Shown: positions 54,888 through 61,577 of the stretch, piece by piece
Numbering within the stretch: the stretch's first letter is position 1
Layout of the letters: each line of letters opens with the position of its first letter
Assembly: GCA_038229715.1 (NCBI GenBank)
Contig: JBBROD010000013.1
Location: 8,090-72,089 of the forward strand
Direction of reading: 5' to 3'
Source: JANMES01 sp038229715
GTDB taxonomy: Bacteria; Planctomycetota; Phycisphaerae; Tepidisphaerales; Tepidisphaeraceae
DNA: 64,000 nt
Notes under the pieces: model-generated
The model's database searches: none
Told to the model about the DNA's origin: nothing
Seen by the model: the letters and a program-made list of their open reading frames with translations, nothing else
Translations under genes and position numbers: made by a program

Positions 54888-55499
54888 TTAGTTGTAGCTG
54901 CGCAGCACGCCGATCACGACGCCTTGCACTTTGCACTGGTCGGCGTTGACGATTCGGGGTTCCATCGAGTGATTGGCCGGCTGAAGGCGGATTTTGCTGC
55001 CTTCCTTGTAGAAACGTTTGAGTGTGGCTTCGCCGGAGTCGAGCAACGCAACCACCTGCTCGCCGTTGCGGGCGTTCTCGCGGCGTTCGATGACAACGTA
55101 GTCTCCGTCGCAGAGATGGTCTTCGATCATGCTCTCGCCACGCACCCGCAAGACGTAAACGCCCTGACGCGAGGAGAAGAGTTTCTCCAGATCGAGCTCT
55201 TCACGATTTTCCACCGCCTCGATCGGCGAGCCCGCAGCGATGTTGCCCAGCAGCGGCAGCTTGGTCGAGCGGTTCTCGTCAGGCAGCAGTTCATCAGACA
55301 CGATCTCCAGCGAACGGGCCTTGTGCTTGTCGCGGCGGATCACCCGCTTCTTTTCCAAAGCACCGATGTGCTCGAAAATCGTCACCTTGCTCGTACCGAG
55401 CTGGTCGGCTAGTTCCTGCATCGTCGGGGCGTAGCCATTGATGTGACGGTAATTGCGGATGGCGACAACGACATCCAACTGGCGGGGCGTGAGATTCAT
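54888..55499 (-). CDS. lexA: LexA repressor (SOS regulator)
   Basis: A 203-residue repressor of DNA-damage genes that cleaves itself when activated by RecA filaments. The N-terminal winged helix is residues 1-65 (LTPRQLDVVVAIRNYRHING, then MQELADQLGTSKVTIFEHI). The cleavage site is Ala-Gly in GNIAAGSPIEA; the catalytic Ser is in RGESMIEDHL, and the Lys in GEATLKRFYK. The length is normal. I could not identify a LexA box in the 215-bp upstream gap; boxes in planctomycetes are not well defined. Confidence 0.95.
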   Translation of the reverse strand: MNLTPRQLDVVVAIRNYRHINGYAPTMQELADQLGTSKVTIFEHIGALEKKRVIRRDKHKARSLEIVSDELLPDENRSTKLPLLGNIAAGSPIEAVENREELDLEKLFSSRQGVYVLRVRGESMIEDHLCDGDYVVIERRENARNGEQVVALLDSGEATLKRFYKEGSKIRLQPANHSMEPRIVNADQCKVQGVVIGVLRSYN

Positions 55500-55714
55500 G
55501 GAAATGTCCTTTTAATCTCGTCCGGCTGGCGGGGACATGGTTTAGGTCCGAGATCCGAGAAGCAGCACAACGGTATGAGCTGCAATGTCGCCAGCCGTTC
55601 GGAGATTGTTTTGAGGAACATTACCCTAACGGATCGGTGGGGTCAAGATAAATTCTGGGGAAATTGCTCGGGTGGCTCGAAATGCTTTCCGCGTGATGAA
55701 GTTGCGGGTTCAAA

Positions 55715-55948
55715 ATGGTCGATGAAACTGGCATGGGCCTGATCGACGCCATCTCGGGAATCCAGCAAGCCAAGGTGCTGGGGCAGGTGCAGACCGCCGT
55801 TGCGAAGAAGATTCTCGACGCGCAGAAGCAAAACGGTGACGCCATGCTGGAACTGCTGAATGCGGCTTCAAACGGAGTCAGCCAGGCCGGCGATGCCTTA
55901 ACTGCTGCGGCGACGGGATTGGGCGGGCAGGTCGATACTTATGGCTGA
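55715..55948 (+). CDS. YjfB-like putative motility protein
   Basis: A 77-residue helical protein resembling the YjfB family: AISGIQQAKVLGQVQTAVAK followed by KILDAQKQNGDAMLELLNAA fits the family's paired-helix pattern (two helices with an xxxDxQxQNxxxLL motif). Members are annotated as putative motility proteins but their function is unproven. ATG 55733 is an alternative start. The last 25 residues are Ala/Gly-rich. Confidence 0.6.
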   Translation: MVDETGMGLIDAISGIQQAKVLGQVQTAVAKKILDAQKQNGDAMLELLNAASNGVSQAGDALTAAATGLGGQVDTYG

Positions 55949-56000
55949 TCACTCGGAATCGTTGGAGCGGGGCGACGGGTGGGACTTCAAAATTTATCAT

Positions 56001-56045
56001 AAAAAAAGATTCGGCGACGGCCCCTTGATTGGAACCGTCGCCGAT
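56001..56045 (-). terminator. rnpB terminator
   Basis: CGGCGACGG pairs with CCGTCGCCG around a 14-base loop; on the minus strand the stem is followed by ATCTTTTTTTATG. It lies just beyond the RNase P RNA 3' end. Confidence 0.88.
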
Positions 56046-56053
56046 CGTGTTTT

Positions 56054-56605
56054 TCGCGGCGGCGTGTAAGCCGAGTTCTGTTCGACACGTTCTCTACCTG
56101 CTGAAGCAGGCAGACCGGTGTCGGGCGACCATTTCTCTGGGATCGCGATTACTCGCGACCTCAAGCAACCTACCCGCGGATGCGTGACGGTTTCCCGTCA
56201 CTCGTCTTGGGCGCGACTCTCCGCATATTTGGTCTTGCTGCGAGTGGGGTTTGCCCTGCCGCCGATGTCACCACCGACGCGGTGCGCTCTTACCGCACCT
56301 TTTCACCCTTACACCGGGAAGTGCTGAGTGCTGAGGACTGAGTGCTGAGTCAAAACAAAGCAAGTCTGTCTTGTACTCAGCACTCAGCACGCAGAACCCA
56401 GCACTTCCGCGGAGCGGTCTATTTTCTGTGGCACTTTCCGTCGGATTCGCGGTCGCTTACGCGATTCGCTTCGCCGCCTGGCCGTTAGCCAGCACTCTGC
56501 CCGATCGGCGGACGTTTGCCCGCCGACGGAGGCTTTCGCCTCCGATTGCAGTTCGGACTTTCCTCACCGGACTTGCGTCCGGCGCGATCGCCACTGCCGC
56601 CGCGA
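56054..56605 (-). ncRNA. rnpB: RNase P RNA (bacterial type A-like) with enlarged P12
   Basis: About 552 nt, encoded on the minus strand. It is the catalytic RNA that matures tRNA 5' ends. The conserved 5' element GAGGAAAGTCCGAAC (P4 strand), AGGGTGAAAAGGTGCGGTAA, GAGCGCACCGCG, and the 3' ACAGAACTCGGCTTAC are all present in order. The termini pair as P1 (TCGCGGCGGC with GCCGCCGCGA). The RNA is longer than the usual 350-420 nt because a palindrome of about 90 nt replaces the tip of P12 (56318-56409). Open frames across this region are by-products. Confidence 0.95.
56318..56409. repeat. CAGCACTCAG-word palindrome within rnpB (P12)
   Basis: The left arm repeats GTGCTGAGTGCTGAG and the right arm CTCAGCACTCAGCAC, around a GTCAAAACAAAGCAAGTCTG centre. 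It sits between conserved RNase P segments exactly where helix P12 lies. The conserved sequence on both sides is intact. Confidence 0.85.
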
Positions 56606-56673
56606 GGCGTCATTGTAGCATGTCTGCTGGAAAAAGGCCCCGTTGCTGATACGCTCCTAGGTTCTGGAGACTC

Positions 56674-57378
56674 ATGCCGCGCAGTTCGGAAAAGCCGACT
56701 CATCCAAACCTCACCAGCGGGGCGTCCGCTGGCGCGCAACCCGTGGCCGGTCAAAAGGATGCCCTCGACCCGATCGAGCAGGCGGATTTCACCCCCGTCA
56801 GCCTCGGCCGAAGCAGCGACGAAGACCTCATGCGACGCACGCAGACCGGCGACAAGCAGGCGTTTGCACTGCTGTACGAACGTTACAGCACTTCGGTGCT
56901 CTCCTACCTGTATCGCATGCTCGGCAACGTTGAAGACGTGGAAGCCATCGGGCAGGAAGTGTTTCTGCGGGCGTTCCGCTTCGCCGCCACGTATCGCTAC
57001 CCGCAAAAGTTCAGCACATGGCTTTTTACGATCGGCCGAAACCTGGCGATCAATAACGCGCGACGCAAAAAGCGATCTCCGGTGCGGAATGTCACAGAAT
57101 TGAATCTCGAAGGTATAGACATGAGCGGCAACCCCCGCGAGGTGGCCGCCCGGGCGACGGACGATCTGGAAAAGCGCGAAGAAATCGCCCGGATGTTGGC
57201 AGCGCTCGACGACCTGCCGAGCGACCAGAAGGAAGTCATCGTGCTCGGCGTGTTCCAGGACATGAGCTACGCCGAGATGGAATCGATCACCGGGACCAAA
57301 GCGGTCACGCTTCGTTCGCGGATGTTTCATGGGCTGAAGCGACTTGGGAAAATGCTTGGGAGTCAAGAAAAGGATTAA
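56674..57378 (+). CDS. ECF-type RNA polymerase sigma factor
   Basis: A 234-residue sigma factor with an N-terminal extension of about 45 residues before region 2. Region 2 contains KQAFALLYERYSTSVLSYLY, VEAIGQEVFLRAFRFAATYR and KFSTWLFTIGRNLAINNARR. Region 4 contains MLAALDDLPSDQKEVIVLGV and SYAEMESITGTKAVTLRSRM. Its stop is embedded in a palindrome that fills the gap to the next gene, a candidate membrane anti-sigma protein. It probably directs its own locus. Confidence 0.9.
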   Translation: MPRSSEKPTHPNLTSGASAGAQPVAGQKDALDPIEQADFTPVSLGRSSDEDLMRRTQTGDKQAFALLYERYSTSVLSYLYRMLGNVEDVEAIGQEVFLRAFRFAATYRYPQKFSTWLFTIGRNLAINNARRKKRSPVRNVTELNLEGIDMSGNPREVAARATDDLEKREEIARMLAALDDLPSDQKEVIVLGVFQDMSYAEMESITGTKAVTLRSRMFHGLKRLGKMLGSQEKD

Positions 57379-57457
57379 CCGCGAAGACGCGAAGTTGCAA
57401 AGAAGAAACAAAGTTCAGTCTTGCTCTTCTTCGCGCCTTCGCGACTTCGCGGTTTAA
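57375..57457. repeat. CGCGAAG-word palindrome between sigma factor and anti-sigma-like gene
   Basis: The left arm TTAACCGCGAAGACGCGAAG pairs with the right arm CTTCGCGACTTCGCGGTTTAA, around an A/T-richer loop. The sigma factor stop TAA (57376-57378) lies in the left arm, and the next ATG is five bases past the right arm. Confidence 0.85.
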
Positions 57458-57461
57458 ATAC

Positions 57462-58421
57462 ATGCCAGATACCGCCATCGAATCCGACCCGCTGTTCACC
57501 TTGCTGACCGATGCGCTGCGCGCCGGGCCGGGCAGTCCGCAGTGGAGCCAGGCGGTCGAGCAGATTCGCGCCCGCGGGTCGGCGGCGGGGGAGTTGCAGG
57601 CGCTGGTCGATGCCCGCGAGAATCTGGCGGCCGGTCGGGATTATCGTTCCGTCCGGGCCGGCCCCGGTTTCACGCGTAAGCTGATGGCGGGGATCGACTC
57701 ATCGGCCGATGCGGGCAAAACCGCCGCGCCGACTACCACTTGGGTTGCCGCGCTCGCGGCGATCGCGATCGTGGCCGTGCTGGGGACGATCGCGTATCTC
57801 CTGATTCCCTCCAACACTCCCACGCCGGGCGTCGAGCAGTTGACAGCGACGTACTTCGCTTCAACGGTGCAGTCTCTGACGTTCAACGGCGCGCTGCCGG
57901 CGGATTGGTCGCCGATCGGTTCACTCCCACCCGACACCGCCCGTGGCCTGCGCGTGGCCGGTCCGAGCTCCAAGCAAACCGCCGGCGGGGGTATTTACTG
58001 GACGACGCCGATCGCGCCCGATCAGCCGACCGCAGTAGAGGCCGTCGTCCGCATCGGACGGGTGACGGAAGATATCACGCTGCAGGTGTTCGTAGCCGAC
58101 CGTCCCGATTTCTCCAACGACCGCGGCAGCAGTTCGCACGAGTTGGTGTGGCAGATGAAAGGTGCGACGGCCCAGGTTTTCCTGCCGAATGGCCTGTCGG
58201 AAGGTCAGGTAGAAAAGAACAAGGAGGCGAAGGACCGTACGGTCCGCATCGTCTTTAATCGCGACTTGGCCGCCATCGACATCAACGGCAAACGCTTGTG
58301 GGCCGGGCCGAACCAGCTGACAAAGGACCAGCCGAGATACGTCGGTGTGCGGTTCATCCGCACCAGCGGGGAAAAGGCGGACTCGGTGGCAGTTTCAAGT
58401 TTGCGCGTGTTGCGTCCTTGA
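57462..58421 (+). CDS. membrane protein, candidate anti-sigma factor
   Basis: A 319-residue protein with no signal peptide: residues 1-90 are a cytoplasmic helical part, about 93-116 a single membrane helix (AALAAIAIVAVLGTIAYLLI), and 117-319 an extracytoplasmic beta-rich domain resembling a jelly-roll (RLWAGPNQLTKDQPRYVGVR near the end). This topology and the position after an ECF sigma gene fit a membrane anti-sigma protein, but there is no zinc-binding HxxxCxxC motif. The assignment rests on context. Confidence 0.55.
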   Translation: MPDTAIESDPLFTLLTDALRAGPGSPQWSQAVEQIRARGSAAGELQALVDARENLAAGRDYRSVRAGPGFTRKLMAGIDSSADAGKTAAPTTTWVAALAAIAIVAVLGTIAYLLIPSNTPTPGVEQLTATYFASTVQSLTFNGALPADWSPIGSLPPDTARGLRVAGPSSKQTAGGGIYWTTPIAPDQPTAVEAVVRIGRVTEDITLQVFVADRPDFSNDRGSSSHELVWQMKGATAQVFLPNGLSEGQVEKNKEAKDRTVRIVFNRDLAAIDINGKRLWAGPNQLTKDQPRYVGVRFIRTSGEKADSVAVSSLRVLRP

Positions 58422-58430
58422 AGAAAAATA

Positions 58431-58580
58431 TTACCACAGAGTACACAGAGGAAGCACGGAGGACACAGAGGGAAGAGAATGCAATAAACAAAGTTTTTAT
58501 CTGTGTCTATCTGTGTTTATCTGTGTAAATCTGTGGCTAAAAATGAATTTCCCTGTGACTCTGTGTTCGCCGTGGTTAAT
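58431..58580. repeat. CACAGAG/CTGTG-word palindrome upstream of moxR
   Basis: The left arm carries ACCACAGAGTACACAGAGGA and the right arm CTGTGACTCTGTGTTC, ending CCGTGGT. Inner segments repeat ATCTGTGTCTATCTGTGTTT. It fills most of the 172-bp gap between the anti-sigma-like gene and moxR. Confidence 0.8.
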
Positions 58581-58593
58581 AATCAGGTAGCTC

Positions 58594-59631
58594 ATGTCGA
58601 TGACCTCTGAATCCTCGCTCGGATCCCATGCTGACGTGGCGGCGGCCAGGTACCTCGCCGAGACGTACCACCAGCTACAGGCCGAGCTGTCGAAGGTGAT
58701 CGTCGGACAGAACCGGGTGATCGAGGAACTGCTGATCGCCATCTTCGCCCGCGGCCACTGCTTGATGCAGGGCGTGCCCGGGTTGGCGAAAACGCTGCTG
58801 GTCAGCACGCTGGCCGGTGCGATGGATCTGACGTTTCACCGCATTCAATTCACGCCCGACCTGATGCCCAGCGACATCACGGGCACGGACATTCTGCAGG
58901 AAGACCCTGACACCGGCCGGCGCAAATTCGAGTTCCAGCGCGGCCCGATTTTCGCCAACATGCTGCTGGCCGACGAAATCAACCGGACGCCTCCTAAAAC
59001 TCAGTCGGCGTTGCTGCAGGCGATGCAGGAGCGGCAAACCACGGTCGGCAACCGCACGTTCGATCTGCCGTCGCCGTTCTTTGTGCTGGCGACGCAGAAT
59101 CCGATCGAACAAGAGGGCACGTATCCGCTGCCCGAGGCGCAGCTCGATCGGTTCATGTTCATGACGATGGTGCATTATCCGCAGCGCGAGGAAGAGCTGG
59201 AGGTGCTCAAGCGCACCACCGGCAACGCGATGCCGAAGGTGTCGAAGATTATCGATGCGAGAAAGATCGTTGAGCTTCAGGAGATCGTCCGCCGCGTGCC
59301 GGTGGGAGATCACGTTTATCACTATGCGTTGGATATCGTCCGCGCGACGCGTCCGAACGAGCCGGGTGCCAGCGATTTCGTCCGCCATTGGCTCAGTTGG
59401 GGCGCCGGCCCGCGGGCGGGGCAGTATCTGGTGCTGGCCGGCAAGGCGCTGGCGCTGATGCGCGGGCGGATGTTCGTCACCGTCGAAGACATCGAAGCGG
59501 TCGCCGCCCCGGTGCTGAGGCACCGCATCATCGCGAACTTTAACGCCGAGGCCGAGGGGATTACGGTGGAGCAGATTATCCAGAAGATTTTGACGCTGGT
59601 GCCGCGTGGGAAGGGCGAGAAGTTGTTGTGA
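58594..59631 (+). CDS. MoxR-family AAA+ ATPase
   Basis: A 345-residue AAA+ protein. Walker A is in GVPGLAKTLL (about residue 65), Walker B in LLADEINRTPPKTQSALLQA, sensor 1 in FFVLATQNPIEQEGTYPLPE, and the arginine-finger region in AQLDRFMFM. MoxR ATPases work with VWA-domain proteins as chaperones that insert metals or assemble complexes. The C-terminal lid domain is complete. It is the first of four genes (MoxR, pseudokinase, DUF58, BatA-like). Confidence 0.92.
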   Translation: MSMTSESSLGSHADVAAARYLAETYHQLQAELSKVIVGQNRVIEELLIAIFARGHCLMQGVPGLAKTLLVSTLAGAMDLTFHRIQFTPDLMPSDITGTDILQEDPDTGRRKFEFQRGPIFANMLLADEINRTPPKTQSALLQAMQERQTTVGNRTFDLPSPFFVLATQNPIEQEGTYPLPEAQLDRFMFMTMVHYPQREEELEVLKRTTGNAMPKVSKIIDARKIVELQEIVRRVPVGDHVYHYALDIVRATRPNEPGASDFVRHWLSWGAGPRAGQYLVLAGKALALMRGRMFVTVEDIEAVAAPVLRHRIIANFNAEAEGITVEQIIQKILTLVPRGKGEKLL

Positions 59632-59633
59632 GT

Positions 59634-59802
59634 AAACCAGAATGACTAAATCCGCGAATGTATAAACCCGAATGACGAAACGCGAAATCCGAAAGAATGA
59701 CGAATGACGAAATCCGAATGACGAAAGAACACCAATGCTTGTTTCGGATTTCGTCATTCTGGTTTCGGATTTCATTCGGATTTCTGGTTTCGTCATTCGG
59801 GC
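59634..59802. repeat. GAATGACGAAAT-word palindrome between moxR and the pseudokinase
   Basis: The left half repeats GAATGACGAAAYCCG and the right half TCGTCATTCTGGTTTCGGAT, with several pairing registers. It occupies nearly all of the 183-bp gap. Confidence 0.85.
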
Positions 59803-59814
59803 TTACATCCACCC

Positions 59815-60579
59815 ATGAGCGTTGGCATACATAAACCCTCCTCCCTCCCTCCCGAATCCATCGGCGATTACCGCATCGTCTCCGCTCTGTCCGCCACCGC
59901 GTTCCGCGCCCTCGGGCCGGGCGATAAAGAGGTCATCCTCAAACGCTTCGACAACGACTGCCTCCAGCGCGGCCAGCTCCACCCCGGCATTCACGCCAGG
60001 CTGTCGCGCGTGCGCGAGCTGGCTCACCCTGGCGTGGCGAATCTGCACTCGGTGGAGCGCGAGATCCCATACCTGTTCGCCGTCTGGGACGACGTGCCGG
60101 GATTGCCGATCGACCGTTACATCGCCACCCAGCAGCCTGGGCCGATGGCGATCGCCAGGCTTTGTCGCGAATTGATTCTCGTGGTTGAATCGCTGCATGC
60201 GCTCGGGATCGTGCACGGTCGCATCCACGCCAACAACGTACTGATCGACGATCGCGGCAACATCCGGCTCACGCACATCAGTCCGCTGCTGTACGACGAT
60301 CCGAAGATCGATGAGCAGGCGGTGATGGAACTGCTTGGCACGCTGACTGCGAGCACCCCGCTGGCGGAGATCGTCGCCGAGGCCGCGGGCAAAAAATTGC
60401 CGATGCGGACGGTGTCCGCAAGGCTTGCGGTGTCGGTGGACAGTAAGGCCGGTCGATCCGTTGACGACGTTGTTGATTCGGATACCGGCGTGCGGTGGGC
60501 TACACTGTCGGTGGCTGTGGCGTTTTTGTTTTTAGGCGCTGTCATCGCCTGGTTGATCTGGAAGAATATGGCTTCGTAG
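59815..60579 (+). CDS. membrane-anchored protein-kinase-fold pseudokinase
   Basis: A 254-residue protein. It has a Ser/Thr-kinase-like fold with IGDYRIVSALSATAFRALGP in the N-lobe and the ATP-anchoring Lys43 in EVILKRF. The catalytic loop is HGRIHANNVLI (residues 134-144), in which the catalytic Asp is Arg136. The DFG motif is replaced by HIS (154-156), so no phosphotransfer is expected. A C-terminal membrane helix (LSVAVAFLFLGAVIAWLIWK) follows a short linker. It lies between moxR and DUF58 on the same strand, so it probably acts as an allosteric or scaffold component of this operon. Confidence 0.62.
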   Translation: MSVGIHKPSSLPPESIGDYRIVSALSATAFRALGPGDKEVILKRFDNDCLQRGQLHPGIHARLSRVRELAHPGVANLHSVEREIPYLFAVWDDVPGLPIDRYIATQQPGPMAIARLCRELILVVESLHALGIVHGRIHANNVLIDDRGNIRLTHISPLLYDDPKIDEQAVMELLGTLTASTPLAEIVAEAAGKKLPMRTVSARLAVSVDSKAGRSVDDVVDSDTGVRWATLSVAVAFLFLGAVIAWLIWKNMAS

Positions 60580-60604
60580 CACGGGCGCGCCGCCCGCTAT
60601 CAAC

Positions 60605-61495
60605 ATGGCTTACGTTTCCCGATATCTCGAGCCGAACCTGGTGGAGAAGCTGAACCACCTGCATCTTTCCGCCCGCCGGGTTGTGGAGGGAAGCACGATC
60701 GGCCAGCACCGCTCGCCGGTGAAGGGCGCGAGCGTGGAGTTTCGTCAGCATCGCATTTACACGCCCGGCGACGATCCGCGCCGGCTCGATTGGCGGGTGC
60801 TGGGTCGTACCAACCGCCCGTACATCAAGGAGTATGACGAGGAAACCAATCTCCGCTGTGTGCTGCTGCTCGACTGCAGCGGCAGCATGGCGTACGCGGG
60901 CAGCGCGATCAGCAAGTTCGACTACGCCGCCAAACTCGCAGCCGCTTTGGCGTATCTGATGCTCGGGCAGACCGAAAGCGTCGGCATGGGCTGTTTCAGC
61001 AGGCGGCTGGATGCGTTTCTTCCGCCTCATGCGTCGACCAGCCAGTTATCACGCGTGGTCGATCTCCTTGAACGTGCCACGCCCCGCGGCCCGAGTTCGC
61101 TCGGCGACGCAGTGCATGAAATCGCCAACCGCCTGGACCGCCGCTCGCTGGTCATCCTCATCTCCGACCTGCTCGCCCCCGCCAAGCTCCTGCGCGACGG
61201 CTTGGCGCACTTACGGCACGACCGCCACGAAACCATCGTCCTCCGCGTGCTCGATCGCGATGAGGAAACGTTCCCGTTCAAAAACTGGAGCCGATTTCGA
61301 GGCATGGAAGGCGAACGCCCGCAACTCTTCGAGCCGGCGATGGCGCGGAAAATGTATTTGGCTAATTTCGAATCCCATCACGAGCAATTGCAAAAAGACT
61401 GCACCGCGATGGGCGCGGAGTTGGTGACGTTCCACACCGACGAACCACTCATCGACTCGGTGACGGAGTATTTGCACCGGAGAATGATGAAGTAG
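60605..61495 (+). CDS. DUF58-family protein
   Basis: A 296-residue protein of the DUF58 type that accompanies MoxR. Hallmarks are HRIYTPGDDPRRLDWRVLGR, YIKEYDEETNLRCVLLLDCS, and the VWA-like metal site LLLDCSGSMAYAG (a DxSxS motif). No membrane helices are present, unlike longer DUF58 proteins. It starts 25 bases after the pseudokinase. Its stop TAG (61493-61495) forms the first bases of the palindrome leading to the next gene. Confidence 0.9.
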   Translation: MAYVSRYLEPNLVEKLNHLHLSARRVVEGSTIGQHRSPVKGASVEFRQHRIYTPGDDPRRLDWRVLGRTNRPYIKEYDEETNLRCVLLLDCSGSMAYAGSAISKFDYAAKLAAALAYLMLGQTESVGMGCFSRRLDAFLPPHASTSQLSRVVDLLERATPRGPSSLGDAVHEIANRLDRRSLVILISDLLAPAKLLRDGLAHLRHDRHETIVLRVLDRDEETFPFKNWSRFRGMEGERPQLFEPAMARKMYLANFESHHEQLQKDCTAMGAELVTFHTDEPLIDSVTEYLHRRMMK

Positions 61496-61577
61496 GACTT
61501 AGGACTAAGGACTTAGGACTTAGTGAAGATTTTCCTTCGCTATTTACTAAGTCCTTAGTCCTAAGTCCTAAGTCCTA
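61493..61577. repeat. TAGGACTTA-word palindrome between DUF58 and batA-like genes
   Basis: The left arm repeats TAGGACTTAGGACTAAGGA and the right arm TAAGTCCTTAGTCCTAAGTC, around a GTGAAGATTTTCC centre. It begins at the DUF58 stop codon and ends at the ATG of the next gene, so that gene has no conventional ribosome site outside the repeat. Confidence 0.9.

Noticed and set aside
55500..55714. LexA box upstream of lexA
   Set aside because: Neither the E. coli CTGT-N8-ACAG type nor the Bacillus GAAC-N4-GTTC type could be found with confidence.
56371..56649. Open frames across the RNase P RNA
   Set aside because: The region folds as rnpB with all conserved segments; the frames carry no protein motif.
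57375..61577. CRISPR array
   Set aside because: The repeated words are palindromic and contiguous without unique spacers, and no cas gene is near.
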